DNA of 19,118 bases from a bacterium UBA4637 (lineage in GTDB: Bacteria > Bacteroidota > Bacteroidia > Bacteroidales > Bacteroidaceae), in NCBI GenBank assembly GCA_002405875.1, contig DHMR01000010.1:1-19118 (forward strand). Reading direction: 5' to 3'. Made by a program: the position numbers and the translations under genes. This document shows positions 9,701-18,066 of this stretch, piece after piece. The notes beneath the pieces are model-generated. The model was not told where the DNA came from. It worked only from the letters and a program-made list of their open reading frames with translations, and did no database searches. The stretch's first letter is position 1, and every line of letters starts with the position of its first letter.

Positions 9701-9916
9701 TTGCAGAGCTTGAGCCTCTCTTACACCTTCCGTCAGGCATGGTTGAAGAAGGCAATGATCAACAACCTCAAGTTGTATGTAACTGCCCAGAATCTTTTCA
9801 CCCTCACGGGTTGGGATGGTGGTGACCCTGAGGTTAAGCAGACTTTGGGAACAGGCTATTCATACGATTATCCTTTGTCTAGAACCGTGTCTGTGGGCTT
9901 GAATCTTACATTCTAG
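6752..9916 (+). CDS. SusC-like TonB-dependent outer-membrane transporter
   Basis: A 1054-residue outer-membrane importer of oligosaccharides, powered by TonB and paired with the SusD-like lipoprotein that follows. It begins with a rather long signal sequence (about 1-32). A carboxypeptidase-regulatory-like domain follows at about 43-115 (KGKVLDDKGEPIIGATIKEKG), then a TonB-box-like segment EVVVVGYGT near residue 121. The plug domain (about 137-248) carries the SusC/RagA signature features, including IQVRGQKSVNGGSSPLIVVD and LKDATSLAAYGSQAANGVI. A beta-barrel fills the rest and ends in the terminal aromatic VSVGLNLTF. There is no N-terminal STN domain, so control by an anti-sigma factor is unlikely, in keeping with the adjacent HTCS. 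Length is normal for the family. SusD-like starts 53 nt downstream without a terminator, so the two form an operon. Substrate cannot be deduced. Confidence 0.97.
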   Translation: MKKELFLTSSRRLMFASALVLMGGHCQTMVAAWMVQEVQQDNLVKGKVLDDKGEPIIGATIKEKGTSNGVVSDIDGNFSFNVKDGAILEISYIGYKTQNVSVEAGKELNIKLEEEGQALKEVVVVGYGTVERKNFTGSVSTVNVANSPVANIPTSSAMNVLRGTVTGITMSQEQGAGQNPSIQVRGQKSVNGGSSPLIVVDGVIYMGSYSDIDPNTIQSVSVLKDATSLAAYGSQAANGVIMVTTKKGVLGKPVINVNSSWSFSTAASKPDVLSPQDYIKKVNTLSGLAEDADPTWMKAFEYENYKAGKTIDWFDYCTRTGLMQNYAASISGATEKVNYYLSGSYADQQGVVKGDDYTRTSLNMRLQSDITRWLQVGGQAAYTFRDYSGPTVYNLYQAVRLSPYGRAERADGGGLEKFPMTEGQYRINPMWDVLSGTKDDHDTYQSLDLKGHVLLTCPWIEGLTFRMNGTYSVENVERDQFTHEGYYVQEGSSDDRYSQQTIASFLAKANGSNARTKNTYWVWDNIFNYNHQFGDHYVDATFVYTRDSKVYDYRGTTGSDFSALGNTLQGAYGLNNAATQKISNTGYTKKNDVGYLWRINYNYKDTYHLSASLRRDGSSVFGSNSKWGNFPAVGLAWTASNEKFLKSIKPISYLKLKASWGKNGNQSLSPYETLQKITLGQMGGFSYPFGNRSEVTWAQRITSMGNPNLGWETTESFNYGFELGLLKDRINIQLDAYNSKTTNQIFNRSIPVMINGLSSMKATMGRVDNWGIEINVNTKNILTKDFSWESSLNFYLNRNKLKELYGDGKDDISNSLFLGKSLGVIYGYKPTGIVQAAYGVDGKPLYDANGQMQVCDADKAYAEANGAKPGDVKFANVDGSEDGVITADDRTILGYNKPNFTMSLGNTLKYKDFELYFLFTGLFGGNGYAKAVNLYAYQTNSDVVDDNNLNHGWWTLENQSNKYPRIDYNDGRYRPLQSYAFIRLQSLSLSYTFRQAWLKKAMINNLKLYVTAQNLFTLTGWDGGDPEVKQTLGTGYSYDYPLSRTVSVGLNLTF

Positions 9917-9969
9917 TCTAAAGGTTATTGTTCGTTCAGAAAAGTATTTGTACTTAAAACGCATTCATT

Positions 9970-11766
9970 ATGAAAAAAAAGAATATATTAGTTTGTGCTT
10001 TGGCTGCAACCTCCTTGGGATTGTCTTCCTGCAATGATAGCGATTTCTTGACGGAGAAGCCAAAGACCATCTTTACTACCAACGATGCATACAACACCAC
10101 AGACCAGGTGGAAGCCATGGCATCCAACATGTATCAGCACATTCGCTATTGGTATCAGATAGATAAGTTCTTGAAGGGAGAGGGTTCCGACATTCTCGAT
10201 GTTCCGTATTTCCGTAACTCGGCGGGCGGTTCATGTAATTTTGCCAAATGGTCTTCTACGTCCAATTCTTCCAATAAGGTATATGAAGCCATGTACATGT
10301 TGGTCAACTATTCCAACCAAACTTTGGAGGGCTTGAATGTCCCTACCTTGACTTGGACTGATGCGGATAAGAAGAAAAGATTGTATGGTGAGGCCATGTT
10401 CTTCCGTGGATATGCCTATCTCTCTTTGGGCGAATTGTTTGGTGGTGTGCCATTGGTTGATAAGTTCAACAAGGATTTGAAGCTCGATTTCGTTCGCTCC
10501 AGTCGCGAGGAAACTTATAACTTTGCCATCAAGGACTTGGAGGCGGCTACTCAGAACCTCCCGGACTATCCTTCCGAGGCAGGAAAGGTGGGCAAGGGCA
10601 TCGCTTATCATTTTCTTTCTGAAGCATATCTGGCGTTGGCAACCATCAAGAATAATGACAAGACTTTCTTGCAGAAATCCGTCGAGTATGCTAATAAGGT
10701 GATGGAGCTTCATCCATTGATGATCCATCGTTTCGGAACCCGTGCTACTTCTGGGTCTGGAGAAGAAAAGAATGGAGTGGCAGCATACTATGCCGATGGA
10801 AATGTTTTCTTCGACTTGTTCCAAGAGGGCAACTACGATTATTGCGAGGGTAACACCGAGGCTTTGTGGACACTTCAAAATGACTACACGGTGTATCACA
10901 AATATGGTGGTGATAATTATGTGAACACACCTGCTCAGATGAGTCCGGTTTTGCGTGATGTGCAATGGAAGGACGAATACAAAGAGACAGACAAAGGTGC
11001 CGCTGAAGGTCCGTGGACGGGAGATGGCATTGATGCGGCAGAATATCCAGGTGGTAACACCTGTGCCTATGTGGGTGGTCGTGGTATTGCAGCATTGACA
11101 CCTACGGGTTATGTCATCACGGATATTTGGAAGAATGACGAGGGTGACATCCGCAATGCGGCTTGTAATATTCGCCGCACCTTTAAGTGTATGGACAAGA
11201 AGCACTCCATGTATGGCAAGGAGGTTCCTATGAACATGCTTGACTTCTCTACGCAGAAGATTACCGAGTATTTCCCTATATGGACGAAATTGGCTCCTAT
11301 TGACGACTGGGGGTATGATGACCTCAAGGATGGTGGTAACCGTTCCAATATGTATTGTGACCAGTATGCCAATCGTTCAGCTGAGACTTTGCTCCTAAGG
11401 GCTGAGGCCAAGTTGAGAATGGGAGACAAGGATGGAGCAGCCGCCGATGTCAATATACTGCGCAACCGCGCACAATGCAAGATGATGGCTAAGGCTTCAG
11501 ACTTGACTTTGCAATATATTCTTGATGAGCGCGCAAGAGAATTATTTGGCGAGGAACGTCGTTGGAACACTTTGCTACGTATGGGTGAAGATGGCATCAA
11601 GAGCATCAATGCACATGCCATGTACATGGTGAGCCAACCTTATTGGGGAGGATACTTCCAACCTAGCGTGTCGACTATCACCAAGTGGTCACTCTTCCCT
11701 ATTCCACAGAATGTAATTGATAGTAATACGGGTAACATAATCGAGCAAAACCCAGGATGGGAATAA
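9970..11766 (+). CDS. SusD/RagB-family surface glycan-binding lipoprotein
   Basis: A 598-residue lipoprotein that caps the SusC-like barrel and delivers glycan to it. The signal sequence ends in a lipobox (LGLSSC), with Cys21 as the lipidated residue and acidic residues just after it (CNDSD), which favours surface export. Family hallmarks are FFRGYAYLSLGELFGGVPLV (around residue 140), the TPR-like segment ETLLLRAEAKLRMGDKDGAA, the late motif LDERARELFGEERRW, and the typical end FPIPQNVIDSN...NPGWE. It is slightly longer than many SusD proteins; the middle section rich in Trp, Tyr and Gly (about 270-390) probably forms binding loops. It is the last gene of its operon, followed 60 nt later by a strong terminator. 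Ligand unknown. Confidence 0.97.
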   Translation: MKKKNILVCALAATSLGLSSCNDSDFLTEKPKTIFTTNDAYNTTDQVEAMASNMYQHIRYWYQIDKFLKGEGSDILDVPYFRNSAGGSCNFAKWSSTSNSSNKVYEAMYMLVNYSNQTLEGLNVPTLTWTDADKKKRLYGEAMFFRGYAYLSLGELFGGVPLVDKFNKDLKLDFVRSSREETYNFAIKDLEAATQNLPDYPSEAGKVGKGIAYHFLSEAYLALATIKNNDKTFLQKSVEYANKVMELHPLMIHRFGTRATSGSGEEKNGVAAYYADGNVFFDLFQEGNYDYCEGNTEALWTLQNDYTVYHKYGGDNYVNTPAQMSPVLRDVQWKDEYKETDKGAAEGPWTGDGIDAAEYPGGNTCAYVGGRGIAALTPTGYVITDIWKNDEGDIRNAACNIRRTFKCMDKKHSMYGKEVPMNMLDFSTQKITEYFPIWTKLAPIDDWGYDDLKDGGNRSNMYCDQYANRSAETLLLRAEAKLRMGDKDGAAADVNILRNRAQCKMMAKASDLTLQYILDERARELFGEERRWNTLLRMGEDGIKSINAHAMYMVSQPYWGGYFQPSVSTITKWSLFPIPQNVIDSNTGNIIEQNPGWE

Positions 11767-11828
11767 GCTCCAAATCTTCAATAATACATTTATATATAGG
11801 TTTTAGGTTTATTTAGTAAAAAGTGAAG

Positions 11829-11859
11829 AAGAGAGCGCTGTGATAGCGCCCTCTTTTTT
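11829..11859 (+). terminator. Rho-independent terminator of the susC-like/susD-like operon
   Basis: An 11-position stem (11829-11839 with 11845-11855), with one A/C mismatch and a GC-rich core (AGCGCT/AGCGC), closes a GTGAT loop and runs into six T residues (11854-11859). It lies about 60 nt after the susD-like stop and separates that operon from the lyase gene. Confidence 0.9.
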
Positions 11860-11892
11860 GCGATTAAACGATAAGCACCTATCTTTTGTTGA

Positions 11893-11930
11893 TTAGTTTA
11901 CCTGAGTTTCAAAAAAATAAACTAACTTTG
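11893..11930 (+). promoter_or_regulatory. Promoter of the lyase gene with an overlapping inverted repeat
   Basis: TAACTTTG at 11923-11930 is a perfect TAnnTTTG box followed by CA. The -33 position holds TTTA (11897-11900) rather than TTTG. A perfect 8 bp inverted repeat, TTAGTTTA (11893-11900) and TAAACTAA (11918-11925), covers both boxes with a 17 nt gap and could be a regulator site. Transcription would start near 11937. I see no 21 bp direct repeat here. Confidence 0.5.
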
Positions 11931-12054
11931 CAGTGCAAAACGATGTTTTTGCGCCAGCTTTAAATAACAATAATAAAAAACCTACCGAACCATCATGAGA
12001 AAAATGATTTTAGCAGACTTTACTTACTGCTACCTCAAGGTGTCTATGGCATCG

Positions 12055-13947
12055 ATGACTAAGAAAATCATATTGATATGTGGCTTGGTGCTCTCGTCCC
12101 TTCTGATGAGTGCACAAACCTTTTTTGCGCCTTTCCCGAAGGCAAGTGACAAATATTGGCAGAAGCAAGTGCCGCTTGTAATGCGCAACGACTACATCCG
12201 CTTGGGAAACCTTTATCGGAACAAACCGTGGGATGCCATCCCGAACTCGATGTTCGCCGAGTTCCGTACCAATGGTAATCGGACTCGATACGAAGCGGCG
12301 AGCTTTGGCATTCGCAAACAGTTCGTTTGTCTGGTCATGGCGGAAATTATGCAGGGAAAGGGAAGATTCTTGCCTTCCATCCGTAAGGGGCTCCACTATT
12401 TCGTGGAAAAAGAACCTTGGTGGGGAATCCCGGCGCATTATCCCAAGGACCATCCCGAGCGAGACATCCAACCTGTGGATCTCTTCAATGCTGAGACCGC
12501 TGGGATGCTTTCCTGGACACTCTATATGCTCGGAGACGAGATTGACAAGAAAGAAAAAGGACTTTGCGATAGCGTGCGAAGCGAGATAGAGCGTCGCTTC
12601 TTGGAACCTACCTTGAACAAGCCACAAGGATGGAAAAACAATGCCAACAATTGGAATACTTGGATCACGAGCAATTGGCTTGAGACAGCTCTCATTTGTG
12701 AGCAAGACAGCAAGAAACGTGACGCTGCCTTCAAGGGCGTGCAGCAATGCTTGCGTACTTTCTTGAAAGGCTATCCCGATGATGGAGGATGCGAGGAAGG
12801 CGTAAGCTATTGGGATTGTGCGGGAGCCTCGTTCTTCGAGTCACTTTATTTCATGCAGTTCGCGCCGCCGCAGGCGAAGCTGGAACTGAACGATGCTCAG
12901 AAGAAGAAAGTGGAGAATATGGGACGTTTCATTACCACGATGTATATCAACGACCTTACCTTCGTCAACTTTTCGGATGCCCAAGCGAAGAATACGCCCA
13001 ACATCAACATCCTTTTCCCATACGGTGCCTATCTTCATAACGAGCAGATGATGCAGTTGGCAGCCTATGTGGGCAAGAAATATCTATATCTGCAGAAGCC
13101 ATCCACGCTCTTCCTTCAGTCGGGAAACTATCCCAAGTTGGGTAGGGAACTGATGCTTCTCTCCATGTTGTCGCAGTATCAGCAGACGCAGCCTGCCCAG
13201 CCTAAGACCCAGGATGCCTTTCTAGCGAACTCCCAGATCATGGTGGCGAGCAACAAGCATTGGTTTGTGGCGGCGAAGGGTGGCAACAATGCCGAGAGCC
13301 ACAATCACAACGACATCGGCAACTTCATTCTTTATCACAATAACCAACCCGTGGTCATCGACTTGGGACGTGATACCTACACCTCGAAGTCATTCAGCTC
13401 TCGCCGATTCGAACTGATGAACTGCCGCTCGGCTTATCACAATGTTCCGATAATCAACGGGATGGAGCAGAAGGACGGCAAGAAGTATCGTGCCGACAAA
13501 GTGAGCCATGTGGCTGACGATGCCGAATCCTCATTGACGATGAATCTAGAGAAAGCCTATACCGATCAGGCTCATGTAGATAAATGGCAGCGCACCGTCA
13601 CACTGGACAGGGAGTTTGACTGGGTGGAAGTGACCGAACAATACAAGCTTGACTCCTTGGAGATAGAGAAAGACCGATTGAACGGTCAGGTCTTCGACAA
13701 CCAGATTGTCCTCATGGCTTATGGCAAACCTGTGCTGCAGAAGGCGGGGCGCATTTTATTACAAAATGGCCAGACCCGCCTGGAATATGATGCCCAATAT
13801 CTCTCTGCGTCTATCGAAAAGGTGCAGATGACGGATGGCATTATGAAGACACAATGGAAGGACAATGTGTATCGCATCATCCTTCGTCTGAATGACAACT
13901 ATCCGATGGCGAAAGTGAAGTACCGCTTTGTGAGACAAACTCCTTGA
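12055..13947 (+). CDS. Heparinase II/III-like polysaccharide lyase
   Basis: A 630-residue secreted enzyme predicted to cleave uronic-acid-containing polysaccharide by beta-elimination. Met 12055 is followed by a clean signal peptide (KKIILICGLVLSSLLMSAQ). In-frame ATGs at 11995, 12004 and 12046 are possible starts but would add a tail ahead of the signal sequence. The N-terminal half is an alpha/alpha toroid with NNWNTWITSNW (198-208) and GVSYWD (Tyr252). The C-terminal heparinase II/III beta-sheet domain carries AESHNHNDIGNF (His416, His418) and AYHNVPIING (His462). Asn198, Tyr252, His416 and His462 reproduce the Asn/Tyr/His/His set I recall for PL12 heparinase III, with the same Asn-Tyr spacing of 54. 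The CAZy family cannot be fixed by eye; PL12, PL21, PL33 and PL35 relatives act on glycosaminoglycan-like chains and PL15/PL17 on alginate. No lipobox, so probably periplasmic. The last 71 bp overlap HTCS-2 on the other strand. Confidence 0.88.
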   Translation: MTKKIILICGLVLSSLLMSAQTFFAPFPKASDKYWQKQVPLVMRNDYIRLGNLYRNKPWDAIPNSMFAEFRTNGNRTRYEAASFGIRKQFVCLVMAEIMQGKGRFLPSIRKGLHYFVEKEPWWGIPAHYPKDHPERDIQPVDLFNAETAGMLSWTLYMLGDEIDKKEKGLCDSVRSEIERRFLEPTLNKPQGWKNNANNWNTWITSNWLETALICEQDSKKRDAAFKGVQQCLRTFLKGYPDDGGCEEGVSYWDCAGASFFESLYFMQFAPPQAKLELNDAQKKKVENMGRFITTMYINDLTFVNFSDAQAKNTPNINILFPYGAYLHNEQMMQLAAYVGKKYLYLQKPSTLFLQSGNYPKLGRELMLLSMLSQYQQTQPAQPKTQDAFLANSQIMVASNKHWFVAAKGGNNAESHNHNDIGNFILYHNNQPVVIDLGRDTYTSKSFSSRRFELMNCRSAYHNVPIINGMEQKDGKKYRADKVSHVADDAESSLTMNLEKAYTDQAHVDKWQRTVTLDREFDWVEVTEQYKLDSLEIEKDRLNGQVFDNQIVLMAYGKPVLQKAGRILLQNGQTRLEYDAQYLSASIEKVQMTDGIMKTQWKDNVYRIILRLNDNYPMAKVKYRFVRQTP

Positions 13948-16900
13948 TGCTCATGCCATATTCCTTCTTGAAGCATAGCGAGAAGTACCTTGGGGTTCCA
14001 TATCCTACACGGTAGGCCAACTCATTGACACGGATGGTTGGCTCGCTCCTCAAGATTCTGCAGGCTTCTTTCATGCGGATGCTGTTGATGAATCCCGTCA
14101 CATTCATGCCTGTCAGTGTTCTCAACTTGTTGTAGAGGGTACTGCTGCTGATGCAGAGTTCGGCTGCTAGGGCTTCTCGGCTATATTCCGTGTCAGTGAG
14201 ATGTTCCTTTATTTTGTCTATGCAACTTTGCAAGAAAAGTTCGTCTGGGTTGCTGTAGTGCAACTCTTCCGTATGGAATTCCGTCTGCTGCTGGAATTTC
14301 TGGCGGATGCGCTGGCGGTTGGCGATGATGTTGTCAATGCGCAGTTGCAAGACTTCCAGGCTGAAAGGCTTGGTGATGTAGGCATCCGCACCGGCTCGAT
14401 AGCCCTCGGTGCGGTCGCCTTCTTGCGTCTTGGCAGTCAGCATGATGACCGGCAATTGCGAGAAGTTCTCGCTGGTCTTGATCCATTGGGTCAATTCGAT
14501 GCCGTCCATCACTGGCATCATGACATCCGTTACGACCACGTCGAGCGATGACTTCTGGATGATCTTTTGGGCCTTCTCGCCGTTTGTGGCAGTCAGCACA
14601 TTGTAATGCGTGCTCAATAGACTGCTCATGAGCAAGAGAAGCTCCTGGTTGTCCTCGACGAGCAAGACGGTATATTCCTTGCTGCTCAGCTCGTCGTTGT
14701 TGTCCACATTCTTCGTCAGACTACTGATAGGATTGTTGCTCTGGCTGGTCGCCATCGCTTCCTCGCCCTTGCTGGCAGAAGAGATAAACATAGCATCTGT
14801 AGGTTTGGTGTTTCCTCTCTTGAGTATTTCTTCCTCCGCATAGCTTGAGCGGTTGACTGGGAAGGTGATGGTAAAGGTGGTTCCCTTGCCTTCTTCACTG
14901 TCGCAATGGATCTTGCCATGGTGCAATTTCACCAAGTCATTGACCAGAGAGAGACCGATTCCCGTACCGATGGTGTTCATCTGTCGGTAGTCGCCGTCCA
15001 GGAAGCGATGATAGAGATGCTTCATCTTGTCTTTGGATATGCCGATTCCGTTGTCGGATACAACGAGGGTGGCAAGTTCGTCTTGGATGCTGACCTGCAA
15101 GGTGACACGACCACCGGGTGCCGTATATTTGACGGCATTGTTGAGCAAGTTGTATAGCATTTTTTCCACCTTGTCGGTATCAAACCATGCTTTTTCGTCC
15201 ATACAGGTTATGTTGGCTTCAAAATGGAGTTCCTTTTGGTTGAACATCGGCATCAGGCTGCGATAAGTTTCCTCACAGAAGTTGCCTAGTTTGCCTTCGC
15301 TCACCTTCAGCTGGAGTTTGCCTGCCTGCGACTTTCTCACTTCGAGTATTTGGCGTAGCATATGGGTGAGGCGGTTGATATTTTCGTGGATGATGCTGGT
15401 TTGGCTCTCTGCACCCGACATCGTGCGCTGGATGCTGTCTGCTGCGGCAGAGATAACGGTGAGCGGAGTCAACAACTCGTGGGTGATATTGGTGAATATC
15501 ACAGCCATCTGCAAGCGGTTCTTGGTGCGCAGTCGCTCTCGGTACCACCGGATGGAGAAGCGAATGCCCAATCCGATCAAGCCTAGGTAGATGAGAAAAG
15601 CCCACCAGGAAGCATACCAAGGTGGCAATACCTTGATCTTGAGAGTGTAAGGCATCTCGTTCCACTGTCCGTAGCTGTCTGCCGCCTTCACGTGGAGCTT
15701 GTAGGTACCCGAAGGCATGTTCTCGAAGGTGGCTTGGCGCAGGGAGACATCCACATAGTGCCATTGGTTGTCGTACCCCTCTAGGTAATAAGCGTATTTA
15801 CACTGTTGGGTGTTGAGATAAGTGAGGAGGGCAAACTCGATGGAAAACTTGTTGATGGAGGAAGGCAAGGTGATGGCACGCATGTAGTTTGGCGTGGCAT
15901 CGCTCAGCTTCTCACGGAAAACGCTGTCCAGTTCAGCATATCTCTTTCCGTCTATGATCACGTCGGTGATGATGAGGTTGCTCTTTCTCTTTCTGTTCTT
16001 GTAAGCTTTCACTTCGGATGGGGTGAAGCTGATGAGGTCCTTGCCCGAGCCGAAGTAGAGTTCGTTGCCGTATTTATAGCACGAGTTGGCGATGAACCGA
16101 ATGTCGCCCAGTCCATCTTCTGTTGTATAGGTCGTGTAGTGCATTTCTCCTCTGTCGTCTACCTCAATGTTGATGAGCGCATGGTCGGTAGTGAGCCATA
16201 GGGTACCCGCGTTGTCTTCCAGCATGGAGAAGATGCGGTCCACGTCCCAGTGCAGCTGGTCGCTTACATCTTTAAATGCATCTTTCTCTGTGTCATATAG
16301 GAACAAGCCACCGCTGTTGGAGATGACCCAGAGTCGATGCTTGGAGTCTTCCAGGCAGGAGATGGCATCGTTGATAGGAAACTTGCCGTTGTCCTTGTTA
16401 TACCAAGTCAAGCTCAGCGACTTGGGGTTGGCGAGGTCGCCCTTGATTTTCACAATGCCCATGCTGGAGGTGGCCACCCAGATGTTACCCTGGTGGTCAT
16501 CGCATATCCCTTTGGCATTGGTCGGTAGAGAGAGATTGTACATTTTACCGGAAGGCAGGATATAATCGATGGATCTGTTCTCGCCAATCATTTGCACGCC
16601 CTGACGTGTTCGGAAAAACGTGTTGACATAGTTGTCTCGAATGAGCTGGCTGTTGGACCTGTCGTAGATTTGTGTTCCTCCACCTTTGTTCAGCGAGATG
16701 AGGCCATATCCATTGCTTGCTAGCCAGATATCTCCATTGGGGTTTTCTGTGATATCCGAGATATGGGTATTTTTTTTATCGTAGTCGAGCGATGAAAAGA
16801 TGGGAATCTGGTCGTTGATGGCCATATTTTTTTTCCTCTTCTCATAGATGGCAAGTCCTACCGGCAACAGGCTCATGGCGAACAGATTTCCGTCCTGGGT

Positions 16901-18016
16901 AAAGATGCTGTGGATGCCTATCAGGTTGTCTTGACCTTTGAGGAAGTTATCGATGTGAAAAGGCGACGGTATGGTGCTGATATGGTAAAGACCATTGAAG
17001 CGGGACATCGCCCAGATGTTACCCAGTCCGTCACTGCAGATGTCATAGACGGACTGTGGTTTGTAAGGGGTGTAGATTCCGATTTCCTTGTAGGTGGACA
17101 TCCCTGCTTGTGGGTTGTCTTCACTAGCGACGGTGATACCCTCTCGGGAGCATCCCCAGATGGTATGGGTTGACACATCTTCCGCCAATTTGTAAATCAA
17201 GGAAAACAATGTGGTGCTGTTGGATACGTTTACATAGTCTGGATTTTGGATGTTTCTTGGGCTCCGAAGGCATTTGAGACCATTTCCCCAGGTTCCGATC
17301 CACAGTTGCCCCTTTTGGTCGAGTCTTAGGGAATAGGCGGATATTTTTTCCTCGGGTTTCCATAGGTTATAGCGATACAGGATGTTCTTCTTGGGGTCCA
17401 GACGATAGAGGTCTTGCTCCCAAGTTCCGATATAGATTTGTCCATCTTTGTCTTCGGCGAATGACTTGACGCTGATATTTCCCAGCGGAGATCTGTGCCC
17501 GGTTTTGTCGATGACAATCGTGTTCTTGGAATTATAAGTGTAAAAGGTCCTTTTAGTTTCATCATACCGGGATACTCCGTTATTGTTTCCCATCCAGAGG
17601 GTTCCGTCGTGGGTGGTGCAGAGGGAATACACCATCTTGTCTTGTCCACTAGGCATATTAATAAGGTGGAAAACTCCCTTGCGCTTGTCCATCTTGACCA
17701 AGCCTTCCTGGGTTCCTATCCATAGACAGTCGTCTGTCCCCTCTGCGAGGGAGAGCACTAGGTTGTTGGGGAGTATGTTGGGAGTGTTGGCATCGCTTCG
17801 ATAACTGGTGAAACGATAGCCGTCGTAGGACTTGAGACCAAAGTCGCTTCCTATCCAGATGACTCCTTGGCGGTCGATGAGCATACAGCGGTTGTCTTCC
17901 GACGTGGAAGGATATACTGCGTTCAGCACCCGTACATCGGTAGGAAGCGCTTGTGCGTAAAGGGCAGTTAGGACGAGTCCCATGATGAAAAACAGAACTT
18001 TTTTGAAAGTTGCCAT
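13877..18016 (-). CDS. Hybrid two-component system regulator (HTCS-2), paralog of HTCS-1
   Basis: A 1379-residue membrane sensor-regulator with the same plan as HTCS-1. It has a signal/anchor (1-23, KVLFFIMGLVLTALYAQA), a Reg_prop double propeller (about 30-715), a Y_Y_Y domain (about 722-792) and a transmembrane helix (about 800-823). The kinase carries His846 in ITHELLTPL, N box NLLNNAVKYT and G boxes DNGIGI and GTGIGLSLV. The receiver has phospho-acceptor Asp1164 in VTDVMMP, and an AraC-type domain follows. All signalling motifs are intact. The start is well placed, 50 nt after its -7 box. It diverges from the IPT/NHL lipoprotein, its probable target. Its AraC helices SSSTLYNKLR and TPRYFS.CFKKE match HTCS-1, so the two may read similar DNA. 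The tail past the AraC domain is longer than in HTCS-1 and is encoded opposite the lyase 3' end. Confidence 0.95.
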   Translation of the reverse strand: MATFKKVLFFIMGLVLTALYAQALPTDVRVLNAVYPSTSEDNRCMLIDRQGVIWIGSDFGLKSYDGYRFTSYRSDANTPNILPNNLVLSLAEGTDDCLWIGTQEGLVKMDKRKGVFHLINMPSGQDKMVYSLCTTHDGTLWMGNNNGVSRYDETKRTFYTYNSKNTIVIDKTGHRSPLGNISVKSFAEDKDGQIYIGTWEQDLYRLDPKKNILYRYNLWKPEEKISAYSLRLDQKGQLWIGTWGNGLKCLRSPRNIQNPDYVNVSNSTTLFSLIYKLAEDVSTHTIWGCSREGITVASEDNPQAGMSTYKEIGIYTPYKPQSVYDICSDGLGNIWAMSRFNGLYHISTIPSPFHIDNFLKGQDNLIGIHSIFTQDGNLFAMSLLPVGLAIYEKRKKNMAINDQIPIFSSLDYDKKNTHISDITENPNGDIWLASNGYGLISLNKGGGTQIYDRSNSQLIRDNYVNTFFRTRQGVQMIGENRSIDYILPSGKMYNLSLPTNAKGICDDHQGNIWVATSSMGIVKIKGDLANPKSLSLTWYNKDNGKFPINDAISCLEDSKHRLWVISNSGGLFLYDTEKDAFKDVSDQLHWDVDRIFSMLEDNAGTLWLTTDHALINIEVDDRGEMHYTTYTTEDGLGDIRFIANSCYKYGNELYFGSGKDLISFTPSEVKAYKNRKRKSNLIITDVIIDGKRYAELDSVFREKLSDATPNYMRAITLPSSINKFSIEFALLTYLNTQQCKYAYYLEGYDNQWHYVDVSLRQATFENMPSGTYKLHVKAADSYGQWNEMPYTLKIKVLPPWYASWWAFLIYLGLIGLGIRFSIRWYRERLRTKNRLQMAVIFTNITHELLTPLTVISAAADSIQRTMSGAESQTSIIHENINRLTHMLRQILEVRKSQAGKLQLKVSEGKLGNFCEETYRSLMPMFNQKELHFEANITCMDEKAWFDTDKVEKMLYNLLNNAVKYTAPGGRVTLQVSIQDELATLVVSDNGIGISKDKMKHLYHRFLDGDYRQMNTIGTGIGLSLVNDLVKLHHGKIHCDSEEGKGTTFTITFPVNRSSYAEEEILKRGNTKPTDAMFISSASKGEEAMATSQSNNPISSLTKNVDNNDELSSKEYTVLLVEDNQELLLLMSSLLSTHYNVLTATNGEKAQKIIQKSSLDVVVTDVMMPVMDGIELTQWIKTSENFSQLPVIMLTAKTQEGDRTEGYRAGADAYITKPFSLEVLQLRIDNIIANRQRIRQKFQQQTEFHTEELHYSNPDELFLQSCIDKIKEHLTDTEYSREALAAELCISSSTLYNKLRTLTGMNVTGFINSIRMKEACRILRSEPTIRVNELAYRVGYGTPRYFSLCFKKEYGMSIKEFVSQSGTSLSPSDSCHSDEG

Positions 18017-18066
18017 ATCTTTGTCGTTTATTTAGGTTCAAAATCTTGTATAAATAATGATGGTGG

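Noticed and set aside
11927..11939. Small palindrome TTTGCAGTGCAAA at the lyase transcription start, considered as an operator
   Set aside because: Half of it is the common TTTGCA that follows the -7 box at most promoters here, so the palindrome is likely incidental.
2476..14158. Exact 20-22 bp matches between the two HTCS genes (for example 2476-2495 with 14139-14158), considered as mobile or recombination repeats
   Set aside because: They encode the most conserved protein motifs (receiver Asp region, first recognition helix) and are explained by paralogy. No insertion-sequence ends or target duplications are seen.
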